In this document: one piece after another, positions 34,269-42,276 of the stretch
Numbering within the stretch: the first letter of the stretch is position 1
Layout: every line of letters begins with the position of its first letter
Source: an uncultured bacterium
Lineage (GTDB): Bacteria > Verrucomicrobiota > Kiritimatiellia > RFP12 > UBA1067
DNA: 51,882 nucleotides
NCBI GenBank assembly: GCA_902801025.1
Contig: CADCGZ010000002.1
Location: 1-51,882 of the forward strand
Direction: 5' to 3'
The notes under the pieces: model-generated
Seen by the model: the letters and a program-made list of their open reading frames with translations, nothing else
What the model was told of the DNA's origin: nothing
The model's database searches: none
Made by a program: the position numbers and the translations under genes

Positions 34269-36209
34269 CTATGGATCAATCAAACGGGGCGTGACGAAGA
34301 TAAAGACAAACCTGTCCTCGTCGCCTTTGCGCCTGTCAGCGCCGCCGCCAAAGACGTATGTCGCGCCTGGCCTCATGCTGACCTTCGCGTCGGTGGTCGC
34401 GCGAACAGGGAAGAACGGCTGTTCCATCGGAAGATCGTATGTCGCAGCGCCTTCCCACTTCGCCTTCGCGCCATAGTCCTTCCACTCGGGCTCGCCCACA
34501 AGCTGCGTGTTCAAATCGATATCGATAAAATTGCCGTCAGCCGTCAATGACGGTGTTATTTGCACGATCGTCCCTGTCTCGCGCATCGTAAACGACTGCG
34601 GCTCTGCGGCCGCGCCCGCGGAGTCGACTCCATAGACGGTGTTTGAGCCGTCCGTCTGGCTTGAGACTGCATGATTTACATAGTAGTCGGTCGGATAGAT
34701 GTATTCCATGACGCCCTTGCAAACCGTCTCCTCCCCTGGGCGCGTGACAAGGCGCGGCGACTCGAGAAGCTTGGCGCCGTCCTGCGCCATCAACCGATTC
34801 TGCAAGACCGCCGCATTGATACGGCTCGTGCCGAAGTAGCCGACTTCCGAAAGAGTCTTCCTGTCCGCCGACATATATCGAATGTCAAACTCGATATTTC
34901 TGCAATAGCCATCGTTATGGATATTCGTCCAGAATTTCGCAACCTTGGCAAGGTTCTCGGGTGTGTTCTTTATCCAGAGGCGATTGAGCGACCTGAGTTT
35001 GTGGAGAGACGAACCCTCCGGCCATTCGACGCCAGCGGCCTTAGTGAGCCATTCCTTAGTTTCGCGCTCGTCTTCTGCGACTTCGGCGGCCTTTTCCTCT
35101 TTCGTCTTTGGCTTTGCGTCTGGATCGGGATATGCACGCATCATGCAGCAATCAAATGACAGCCGATAGAAGAATGTCCACGACTCCATTCCGTCGGACT
35201 CAAACTTGCGACGAACCTCGGGGTCACTCAAGCGCCGACTCGACGGCACGAACTCGCTGTCAGCGCAATCAACAAGCCGCGCCGTGACAAAGACGAGGAC
35301 GAACTTGTCTTCGTTTGCCCTGCGGGAATCCGTCGCGCCGCCGAAGACGAGAGTGCGGCCAGGGCGGACGCTGACCTGCGTGTCGACGCTCGCCCTGACA
35401 GGGATTAACGGCTGTTCCATAGCGAGGTCATATGTCGCCGCGCCTTCCCACTTCGCCTTTGCGCCATAGTCCTTCCACTCGGGCTCGCCAACAAGGTCGA
35501 CACGAAATTCAAGATCGATCAAATCCGCCGTATCCGACACTGTCGGCGTCACCTGAACAATCGACCCGATCTCGCGCATAGTAAACGACTGCGGCTCTAC
35601 TGTAGCGGACAAAAGCGCCGCCGCGTTCGTTGAGGATGCTATATTATGCTTCAGCTGCACACCGAAGTCAGTCGGATAGATAATCTCCTTCACATGCTTG
35701 CCGACCACTTCTTCACCCGGACGCGTGACGACGCGAACAGACTCAAGGAGCTTGGCGTCTTGGCGCTCCATTAGCCGTTCCTGCAAGACCGCCGCGTCGA
35801 CGCGGTTTGTGTCGAAGTAGCCGACGGCCTCAAGCGCCGCGCGGCCAGTCTCGACAAAACGAGTGTCGATTTCGACATTAAATGACTTCAGCGCGAACTC
35901 ATCGAGAATCTTCTCGAACTTCGCGAGGTTATCGGGCGTGTTCCGCACGTTCAAAGTTCCCGCAGTCTTCACATAGACCATGCTTGAACCTTCCGGCCAG
36001 TCGACGCCCAGCACATTGAGTGCGCTTGCAAAGTAATCCTCGTAATCCCCCTTCTTAAGCCAGATCTCCGCATCATCATCCAGCGACATACGCTCGACAC
36101 AGGCAGGCACAACCGGATACACTCGCAGTTCCATCGGCTCGGCGGCCGACACTTCGCCAAGGCAGGTTATCCCCGCCACAAGCAACATCGCAAAACAGAT
36201 TTTCTTCAT
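34269..36209 (-). CDS. Secreted protein with two tandem secretin-like modules
   Basis: 646 aa with a signal peptide. Two halves of about 331 residues repeat each other. Each has an N1/STN-like domain (WPEGSS ... NTPDNLAK/NTPENLAK) and a secretin-core-like beta domain (LLES-RVVTRPGEE, IYPTD, EPQSFTMRE-GSIVQVTP, LVGEPEWKDYGAKAKWEGAATYD, ending FVTARL/FVTPRL). Secretins form outer-membrane pores of type II/III secretion and type IV pili, but the transmembrane portion is not evident. It may be a secretin relative with a structural or regulatory job. The DNA around the two WKDYGAKAKW segments, 993 bp apart, is still highly similar. Confidence 0.72.
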   Translation of the reverse strand: MKKICFAMLLVAGITCLGEVSAAEPMELRVYPVVPACVERMSLDDDAEIWLKKGDYEDYFASALNVLGVDWPEGSSMVYVKTAGTLNVRNTPDNLAKFEKILDEFALKSFNVEIDTRFVETGRAALEAVGYFDTNRVDAAVLQERLMERQDAKLLESVRVVTRPGEEVVGKHVKEIIYPTDFGVQLKHNIASSTNAAALLSATVEPQSFTMREIGSIVQVTPTVSDTADLIDLEFRVDLVGEPEWKDYGAKAKWEGAATYDLAMEQPLIPVRASVDTQVSVRPGRTLVFGGATDSRRANEDKFVLVFVTARLVDCADSEFVPSSRRLSDPEVRRKFESDGMESWTFFYRLSFDCCMMRAYPDPDAKPKTKEEKAAEVAEDERETKEWLTKAAGVEWPEGSSLHKLRSLNRLWIKNTPENLAKVAKFWTNIHNDGYCRNIEFDIRYMSADRKTLSEVGYFGTSRINAAVLQNRLMAQDGAKLLESPRLVTRPGEETVCKGVMEYIYPTDYYVNHAVSSQTDGSNTVYGVDSAGAAAEPQSFTMRETGTIVQITPSLTADGNFIDIDLNTQLVGEPEWKDYGAKAKWEGAATYDLPMEQPFFPVRATTDAKVSMRPGATYVFGGGADRRKGDEDRFVFIFVTPRLIDP

Positions 36210-36233
36210 ATGCTAATTCCTTTCACATCAAAT

Positions 36234-36261
36234 ATTATACCACACCCTCTACGACGATCAA
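36234..36261 (-). promoter_or_regulatory. Promoter of the secretin-like gene (TTGATC-16-TATAAT)
   Basis: -35 at 36261-36256 and -10 at 36239-36234 on the minus strand, with a 24-nt leader carrying AAGGAATT before the ATG. Confidence 0.65.
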
Positions 36262-36264
36262 CGA

Positions 36265-37272
36265 TCAGTTATGACGCGAGATTGATCCGTTGGCGAGAAG
36301 CGGGTCGGGGGCGGACGGCGAACCGAGGAAAACACGCGCCGCCTCGCGGCAGCCGCCCATGCACTTCGCCGCGCGCGCGCAGTCCGTGCACATCTCAGGC
36401 AGGTAGTCATGGCGAATGAAATGCATCCATTCCTCGCTCTCGGGAAGTCGCTCCCACTCGTTCCACCTGAGAATCTCGACAGGACTGTGGTTGCAGGCGC
36501 GGATCATTCCGTTCGGCCCTACCGTGAAGAACTCCGTTGCCGCGGAGCAGCCGGTCGAGACCTGGAGGAACTTGTACTTCTCCGCGTCTATCAGGCACTC
36601 TGGAAGTTCCGTTCCGAAATGTCCGTACCGCTTCGCGCGCGAAAGCACTTCCTCCGCAACATCGGCGACTTCGCGCACTTCCTCTGCCGTCAGCATCAGT
36701 TCGGGATGAGAAAGCCCGCGTCCGCCGGGCAGAAAGCGGTTCAAGAGCAGCGAGTCCGCGCCCGCGACGAGCGCGGCGGAAATCGTCTCGTAGAGTTCCG
36801 GCAAGTTGAGCTTCGTGACCGCGACCCCCACGGTCGTTCCGCAGCCAAGTTCGCGGGCGCGCGCGAACACGCCGAGAATGTGCTCGACAGGCGTGTCGCT
36901 GTCGGTGTTCTCCGCAAACGACTTTAGCCCCGGCATACTGACAGAAAGGCGAATCCCGCGCTCGGCGCAGAAGCGCAGCACATCGTCCGTCACGAGCCGT
37001 CCGTTCGAGAGCAAGTTCACAAGCGCCCGCTTCGACGCGAAGTCAACGAGATCGAGACACCCTTCCTTCATCAGCGCCTCGCCGCCGGTGAAGGAGAACT
37101 GGCGAACGCCGTTCGCGGCAAATTCATCGATCAGCCGCTTCCACTCGTCGACGGACATTTCGGCACTCGGCTTTATCATGCCCGCGAACCACGGACACGA
37201 GCAAAACCGACAGGCGTGGTTGCAGCGATAGGTCAGCTCCAGCGCCGCAACAGGCGGAAGAACGGTCGTCAC
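36265..37272 (-). CDS. Radical SAM/SPASM-domain protein
   Basis: 335 aa. CNHACRFC near residue 18 is the C-x3-C-x2-C motif of a radical SAM 4Fe-4S cluster; FTGGEAL binds SAM. The C-terminal SPASM region has GCSA, RACNHS and MCTDCARAAKCMGGC for auxiliary clusters. Relatives (PqqE, anSME, SCIFF maturases) modify peptides or proteins. The GTG start overlaps the stop of the upstream Cys-containing partner gene, implying matched expression. No short precursor peptide was found beside it. Confidence 0.88.
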   Translation of the reverse strand: MTTVLPPVAALELTYRCNHACRFCSCPWFAGMIKPSAEMSVDEWKRLIDEFAANGVRQFSFTGGEALMKEGCLDLVDFASKRALVNLLSNGRLVTDDVLRFCAERGIRLSVSMPGLKSFAENTDSDTPVEHILGVFARARELGCGTTVGVAVTKLNLPELYETISAALVAGADSLLLNRFLPGGRGLSHPELMLTAEEVREVADVAEEVLSRAKRYGHFGTELPECLIDAEKYKFLQVSTGCSAATEFFTVGPNGMIRACNHSPVEILRWNEWERLPESEEWMHFIRHDYLPEMCTDCARAAKCMGGCREAARVFLGSPSAPDPLLANGSISRHN

Positions 37273-38240
37273 TTCTTCGGCTCTCCCAGCAGCTCGCGCA
37301 GACGAGGGAGTTGCGACTTCATCGAGATTGAATCGCCATCAGATCCATCACGAAGATACACATTGCCCTTCATGAATTTCTCCAAAAGCTCGACGTCTGA
37401 CCTGTCGGCAAGGACACGCTTGCCGTTTATCACCCACGCCAGCGACTCTATGCGCTGAAGATGCGCGTCCTCGCCTTCTTCATACACACGGTTGCCAACC
37501 ATGGTCAATTCTACAGAATAGGCATTGGGCGAGCCCGTCAGGATCCTCAGCGGCGCTTCTACCCGCACCCAGCCCGCAGGATCGCCGGGCCTTGCGTCCA
37601 AACGAGTCAGCACATCGCCCTTCTTTGCAAAGAAGGCGCCACGACCCTTGACGAGCGGCAGATAGCGCACATTCACTTCGTCGCCCGTCACATGCCCGTC
37701 TTTGTCGATGAACTTTTCCGAAATCCAGTATTCAGGATCGCGAGGCAACACACTGCAATAACGGCGCCCCCATTCTTTCACCGTTACCGAATCTCCAACC
37801 TGAAGTCCGAAGCTCTCGTATACCCACTTGTTGTCCGGGGTTTTCCTCGGCTCGGCAACAATCACTCCAGCGGTCGGAATGCCCAAGTCTTTCAACGAGG
37901 CACAATGCCTACAAAGCGCCGACTCGTCAAGCTTGATGTCAAGCCCCATTCCCCGCAACTTCACGGCGCTGTCACGATAAAAGGCAAGCTGAGACTCCAA
38001 GCCCTCGCAGTTCTCAGGGTAATGCGTGCGCGTTCCGCACTTCTTGCAGAGATAGTCAAAAGACTTCCTTTCGGGAAGTGCCATTGAATAGCACATCGCT
38101 GTAGGCCCGTGCTTGACCTTCGGCTCTGGCGAGGCGGCGAGCTTGTCGAGCATTGCGTTAAGCTCGTCGCGGTCAAAGTTCTTGCCCTCGGCCGCAAGCG
38201 CCGACAGCACCGCGACCCCAACTTCTATCTGCGTCTTCAT
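37269..38240 (-). CDS. Uncharacterised Cys-motif protein coupled to the radical SAM gene
   Basis: About 323 aa from the ATG at 38240, not recognised. No signal peptide. A treble-clef-like metal site is suggested by YLCKKCGTRTHYPENC near residue 60 and LCRHC near residue 100. The C-terminal half is beta-rich (GDSVTVKEWGRRYC) and may be a small-barrel domain. TATAAT lies 6 nt before the ATG (leaderless). The GTGA overlap with the SPASM enzyme makes it a likely partner, substrate or scaffold; that is inference. Confidence 0.72.
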   Translation of the reverse strand: MKTQIEVGVAVLSALAAEGKNFDRDELNAMLDKLAASPEPKVKHGPTAMCYSMALPERKSFDYLCKKCGTRTHYPENCEGLESQLAFYRDSAVKLRGMGLDIKLDESALCRHCASLKDLGIPTAGVIVAEPRKTPDNKWVYESFGLQVGDSVTVKEWGRRYCSVLPRDPEYWISEKFIDKDGHVTGDEVNVRYLPLVKGRGAFFAKKGDVLTRLDARPGDPAGWVRVEAPLRILTGSPNAYSVELTMVGNRVYEEGEDAHLQRIESLAWVINGKRVLADRSDVELLEKFMKGNVYLRDGSDGDSISMKSQLPRLRELLGEPKK

Positions 38241-38246
38241 GCGGAC

Positions 38247-38252
38247 ATTATA
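38247..38252 (-). promoter_or_regulatory. -10 box of the Cys-motif/radical SAM operon, 6 nt before ATG
   Basis: GGTATAAT followed by GTCCGC and the ATG at 38240 on the minus strand. Confidence 0.55.
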
Positions 38253-38308
38253 CCACAACCGAAGACGGATTTCTGCAACTTCGCGCTCTTTAGAGCGGAT
38301 GGCACATT

Positions 38309-39628
38309 CTACGGCGACTTTTTCAGGCGGTCACGAAGGTCTTTGTCGCGCAGGTGCCGGTGGTAGGTGATCGCAAAGCGATGTGCCTCGTCGCGGAGCC
38401 GCGTGCAGACAAAGAGCGCCTCGGAATCGCGCGGCAAGAGAAGATTCTCACGCCCGTCGTCGAAGACGATTTCCTCCTGACGCTCGGCAAGCCCTACCGT
38501 AGGCACGTCGTCGATTCCAAGCTCCGCGAGCGCGGCGCGCGTCGCGCGAAGCTGCGTGATGCCGCCGTCGCAGATGAAGAGATCTGGCTTCTGGAGCCCG
38601 AGAGATTTTGCGCCCGGCGCGGCGTCGTGCGTAAAGCGGCGGCGAACGACCTCGGCCATCGAGCGCGGGTCGTCCGCGCCCTCTATCGTCTTTATGCGGA
38701 AATGGCGGTAGAGCCGCTTGTCAGGCATCCCGTCTCGCGCCACCACGAGCGAGGCGACGGAATGGGTCCCGAAGAGGTTTGAGATGTCGCAGCACTCAAT
38801 GAAGCGAGGTGGCGCCTTGAGCCCTATCGCCTCGGCGAGTTCTTTTAGCCCCTGCTCAACATTGCGCCGCCGCATCTCGGGCGGAGTCCTAACAAAGTGC
38901 GCCTTTGTCATCTCCTTTAAGGCGAAGAGCGTGTCCCTAAGCCGTGCAGCCGTTTCGTATCTCCCCTTCTCCGCCGATTCGCGCATCTCGGCCTCGACTT
39001 CCGAGAGAACGCCTGGACGATGTCCAGAAAGAAACTCGCACGCTTCCTCAAACCGCGCGCGGTACTCCGCGTTAGATATCCTACCGAGACACGGCGCAGA
39101 GCAAGTGCGTATCACGTCTGCAAGGCAGTGCTTGTGATCTTCCTCGCATGGGCATTCCGACTTGCACTCGCGAATGCCATACCGCTTCTCGACAAAGTCC
39201 TTCGCCGTCCGGACGACTGGGCTCGACGGGAAAGGACCGAAATACTTCGCGCCGTCGTCCTTCACCGTGCGCACGCACGAGAAGCGCGGCCATTCCGCGG
39301 CGGAATCGCCGCGGAGCGCAAGATACCGCTTGTCGTCGCGCATCAGTATGTTGAAATGCGGCTTATGGCGTTTGATTAGCTCGGCCTCGGTTAGCAGCGC
39401 CTCTGCGTCGTTCTTCACCGTCATCCACTCGAAGTCGAAGACGGTGTCGACCATGGAGCGGACCTTCGGCGCGTGGTTCGCGCGAGGGCGAAAGTAGGAC
39501 GAGACGCGCCGCCTCAAATCCTTCGCCTTGCCGACATAGATGATGACGCCCCGGCGATCTCGCATGAGATAACAGCCGGGGCGACTTGGGACTTCCTTGA
39601 GTCGCTCGCGTATCAGCTCGCTGACCAC
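38309..39628 (-). CDS. uvrC: Excinuclease ABC subunit C lacking the C-terminal (HhH)2 domain
   Basis: 439 aa versus about 600 usual. The N-terminal GIY-YIG nuclease (GCYLMRD ... IIYVGKAKDLRRRVSSYF), the Cys-rich middle, the UVR motif (EKGRYETAARLRDTL) and the RNase-H-like nuclease (CDISNLFGTHSVASLVV, LFICDGGITQL) are present. It stops right after RFAITYHRHLRD, where other UvrC proteins continue into the helix-hairpin-helix domain used for DNA binding. None of the three frames downstream shows that domain, so this is not a fresh frameshift. The GTG start directly follows the tatA stop. Confidence 0.88.
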   Translation of the reverse strand: MVSELIRERLKEVPSRPGCYLMRDRRGVIIYVGKAKDLRRRVSSYFRPRANHAPKVRSMVDTVFDFEWMTVKNDAEALLTEAELIKRHKPHFNILMRDDKRYLALRGDSAAEWPRFSCVRTVKDDGAKYFGPFPSSPVVRTAKDFVEKRYGIRECKSECPCEEDHKHCLADVIRTCSAPCLGRISNAEYRARFEEACEFLSGHRPGVLSEVEAEMRESAEKGRYETAARLRDTLFALKEMTKAHFVRTPPEMRRRNVEQGLKELAEAIGLKAPPRFIECCDISNLFGTHSVASLVVARDGMPDKRLYRHFRIKTIEGADDPRSMAEVVRRRFTHDAAPGAKSLGLQKPDLFICDGGITQLRATRAALAELGIDDVPTVGLAERQEEIVFDDGRENLLLPRDSEALFVCTRLRDEAHRFAITYHRHLRDKDLRDRLKKSP

Positions 39629-39838
39629 TTACACCTTCTCAAGCTCCTTGGCGGGCTTTCCCTCCGCCTCGGCCTCTTCCTTCTCGCCTTCCGCGAGACC
39701 CTTCTTGAACTCGCCCTTCGCCTTGCCGAGCGAACGCGCGAGCTCGGGGATCTTGCTGCCGCCGAAAAGCAGCGCTATGACCGCGACGACGATGAGCAGC
39801 TGCCACGGGCCGATGTTCTGAAGAAATCCGAATACCAT
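39629..39838 (-). CDS. tatA: Twin-arginine translocase subunit TatA/E
   Basis: 69 aa. One N-terminal membrane helix (WQLLIVVAVIALLFG), then the conserved GSKIPELARSLGKAKGEFKKG amphipathic helix and an acidic tail. TatA oligomers form the pore that exports folded proteins; the Gfo/Idh/MocA protein at 23.5 kb carries a fitting signal. GGAGTCA lies before the ATG, and the promoter is TTGATT-17-TATCCT. uvrC follows with no gap. Confidence 0.92.
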   Translation of the reverse strand: MVFGFLQNIGPWQLLIVVAVIALLFGGSKIPELARSLGKAKGEFKKGLAEGEKEEAEAEGKPAKELEKV

Positions 39839-39873
39839 GATTGACTCCTTTCCCTTTGCAATCTTTGCCTAAT

Positions 39874-39902
39874 AGGATACCGAATTTTCCCCGCGAAATC
39901 AA
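39874..39902 (-). promoter_or_regulatory. Promoter of tatA-uvrC (TTGATT-17-TATCCT)
   Basis: -35 at 39902-39897 and -10 at 39879-39874 on the minus strand, with a 35-nt leader containing GGGAAAGGAG. Confidence 0.6.
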
Positions 39903-40003
39903 GTGCCGCCGCCAAGATTCCGGGCACGCGCGCCGCGGCGGAATGACGCCTTATGCCATATCCGCGGCGGATGCGCCGCGCAATATGGTATACTGTCTGT
40001 GTC

Positions 40004-41443
40004 ATGGACGCACACAAATCACAAACCGACACAAACTCCCCTTCGCCAACGAAGGACGACGAGGAACGCTGCTCGCGCTGCGGCGCCATCCTGACTGGAA
40101 AGAATGTCGGTGACGAGGTTTGCTACTGCCCAAACTGCGGTGACTTCGTCGCGCCCCTCGATACCGGCGAAAAGCCCTGTCTTGAGGAGCGCGCAGACAT
40201 AATCGCGCATCCTCCGCGCGGCGTCTCGCTTGGCAGAGACGCAACAGGAAACATCGTTGTGCGCGACAGAATTCCGCGACGCTGGATCGTGGCGGCCATT
40301 GTCCTGCCGTTCGTGCTTGCGGCAGGAGCCTTCGTCGTTATCGACAACTTCAATTCACTGGACTCTGGCGGCAAAAGCATTGCGGAAGGTTTTTTCGGCG
40401 TCCTCGTCGGCAGCGTGGCGTTTTTTATCTGGTTTATCGCACTTTGCAGACTGACAGCCCGCCGACTTTCGCTGGGGCAGGCGGCAATCGTCGTCGACAC
40501 GCTTTGGCTCGGATTTATGAGAGTACGGCGCCGTCGCTTCGTGCCGCACGAAAACGCAACCGCCGGCTTAGAAAAGATATGCGACGACAAAGGACGCGTA
40601 AAGGCAATATCCGTCGGATTTGCCCTCGGCGTATATAGTCAGCTCCTGCAGCAGGTCATCTGGAGCGAACGAGGCAGGCGCAACGAAGCGCGAGCGGCCT
40701 TTGTCCACGCTGTGCTTGACGCGCACCTCGGCAGGGCTGAAGGCGGGACACCCTTCCTTTGCGCTAAATGCGGAGCGTCGATTCCGTCCGAGTGCATCGA
40801 CGCGAAGTCCGAATGCCTGACGTGCCCCAGCTGCAATTCCGAATGGTCGTGCCAATATGCTCATTACTACCGTGCACACGCCTACCAATCACAGCCAAAG
40901 TTCATGCCGCGGAGCGTGGAAGAGACGCGCAACGGCTTCATCTACCGCCCGAACGCATGGTGGAACGACGCCGCAAAAGACGCACTATGCAACCTTACAG
41001 CGTTCTGGGCCATTGGTTTCATTCCTTTGAAGTTGGCGAAACGGCTGGCGATCATCCCGAGCGTCGCCATCGCCTGCGCTGTTGCTGTGCTCGCCGCGGC
41101 TTCGGTACTTTATTTCATTCTCCGCATGCTATGGGGACGGTTCGCCATCCACCGCATCACCCTCGAAAACGGCAAAGGCGTCTATACATGCGGCTTCGGA
41201 AAGTTCGAGAAGAAGACTGAATTTGTATATGACCGAGAGACCTACCTCTCCATCCAGACTCGCCTCTTTAACAATCCGCCATCAGAATATCCCATTGCCA
41301 TTCTCATCGGGAACGACGCATCCGCCGAGGAACAGCCAAGTCCTCTCGCAATCTTCCGTCTGCTTCCAGGAGAATTCTATCCCTGGGCCATCGGACGCCT
41401 CTTCTGCGCTGCCGCCGAAATCGACCCGCCGGACAATGACTAA
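40004..41443 (+). CDS. Membrane protein with two zinc ribbons, unknown function
   Basis: About 479 aa from the ATG at 40004, not recognised. A TATACT box sits 9 nt upstream, so this start is preferred to 39953. Residues about 22-46 form a zinc ribbon (CSRCGAI ... CYCPNCG). Two membrane helices follow at about 90-150. A second ribbon lies near 260-290 (CAKCGAS ... CPSCNSEW). A second hydrophobic pair lies near 355-395. The C-terminal 90 residues are beta-rich. The pattern suggests a membrane-bound sensor or assembly factor, but no family is known to me. Confidence 0.65.
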   Translation: MDAHKSQTDTNSPSPTKDDEERCSRCGAILTGKNVGDEVCYCPNCGDFVAPLDTGEKPCLEERADIIAHPPRGVSLGRDATGNIVVRDRIPRRWIVAAIVLPFVLAAGAFVVIDNFNSLDSGGKSIAEGFFGVLVGSVAFFIWFIALCRLTARRLSLGQAAIVVDTLWLGFMRVRRRRFVPHENATAGLEKICDDKGRVKAISVGFALGVYSQLLQQVIWSERGRRNEARAAFVHAVLDAHLGRAEGGTPFLCAKCGASIPSECIDAKSECLTCPSCNSEWSCQYAHYYRAHAYQSQPKFMPRSVEETRNGFIYRPNAWWNDAAKDALCNLTAFWAIGFIPLKLAKRLAIIPSVAIACAVAVLAAASVLYFILRMLWGRFAIHRITLENGKGVYTCGFGKFEKKTEFVYDRETYLSIQTRLFNNPPSEYPIAILIGNDASAEEQPSPLAIFRLLPGEFYPWAIGRLFCAAAEIDPPDND

Positions 41444-41447
41444 ACCT

Positions 41448-41474
41448 CACCACGCGGCAAATGCGCCGCGGGTG
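41448..41474. terminator. Hairpin between two convergent genes
   Basis: CACC-A-CGCGGC, loop AAATGC, GCCGCG-GGTG fills the 31 bases between two facing stop codons. No long T run follows on either strand, so it is a terminator-like hairpin that could serve both genes. Confidence 0.5.
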
Positions 41475-42212
41475 TTAATTAGAGACGTTGGAATCGTCCG
41501 TGACAAGGATGAATCCGACGTCAGCGATTTCCCAGCGGCAGCCGGCGGCGTTGCAGATGAGCGTCAACGCATCGTAGAACGAAATGTCCGCGGCAGACAC
41601 CTGCGGCATACGCCTATAATGCGCCGACAAGGGTTCCTCCTTCACGCAAGCTTCATCCACACCATCTTCTGAATCGTCCTCTTCTCCCGAATTCGCGTCC
41701 TCCACCGGCCCTTTGTAGACAAAACTGATTCCACGACCCGGTGTTTCTTTAGACGCCTTTCTTAGGAATTCAAGGGCGTCGATTATTGTCGTATCAGGCC
41801 CTAGCGACAACCTTGGTATCGTGATGCTCTTCATGCGCGCAATCACCTGCGCGTCAATCTCGCGTCTGCGAACAATCTCCACTTCGTCCAGCGCGCTCTC
41901 CAGCTTGCGCAGATCTGCAATCAGTTTGTCAAGTTGCGCGCGCGCCGCGCGCGCGTCCTCCTCTACGCGCATGAACTCGTTGCTGACGCCGAGCCTGTCG
42001 CAGATTGCACGCGTTGCGGCATTGTCCGCCATGCGCGTGAAACGATCGGACAACCTGTCAGACCTGTCCCTGATTTGCTCCACCATCTTCTGCATCAGCT
42101 GAGTTTCTTGCTTGCGCGGCAGGCTGAACGACAACATGGGAATGTCGCAGTGCGCCCACGCGAATGCCGCTCTACACGCAATCATCACGGCAATGGCAAT
42201 GACAGACTTCAT
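41475..42212 (-). CDS. Secreted coiled-coil protein with STN-like C-terminal domain
   Basis: About 245 aa from the ATG at 42212, chosen because AAAGGGG lies about 8 nt upstream. Signal peptide of about 17 residues; a long helical region with heptad-like spacing (about 30-120: RVEEDARAARAQLDKLIADLRKLE type); then IPRLSLGPDTTIIDALEFL and FYDALTLICNAAGCRWEI. The last two resemble the STN/secretin N-terminal fold and echo the secretin-like gene at 34 kb. It may belong to the same envelope machinery; unproven. Confidence 0.62.
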   Translation of the reverse strand: MKSVIAIAVMIACRAAFAWAHCDIPMLSFSLPRKQETQLMQKMVEQIRDRSDRLSDRFTRMADNAATRAICDRLGVSNEFMRVEEDARAARAQLDKLIADLRKLESALDEVEIVRRREIDAQVIARMKSITIPRLSLGPDTTIIDALEFLRKASKETPGRGISFVYKGPVEDANSGEEDDSEDGVDEACVKEEPLSAHYRRMPQVSAADISFYDALTLICNAAGCRWEIADVGFILVTDDSNVSN

Positions 42213-42239
42213 GTTCATCACCCCTTTCTTTGTTTCAAC

Positions 42240-42245
42240 ATTATA
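42240..42245 (-). promoter_or_regulatory. -10 box of the coiled-coil/STN gene
   Basis: GGTATAAT on the minus strand, 27 nt before the ATG at 42212, with a Shine-Dalgarno sequence between. Confidence 0.5.
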
Positions 42246-42276
42246 CCAAATCCAAGGTAGATGCATGCATTCACAC

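Noticed and set aside
38250-38308. Frameshift hiding the missing UvrC C-terminus
   Set aside because: No frame downstream of the stop contains a helix-hairpin-helix sequence, and the next gene's promoter follows at once.
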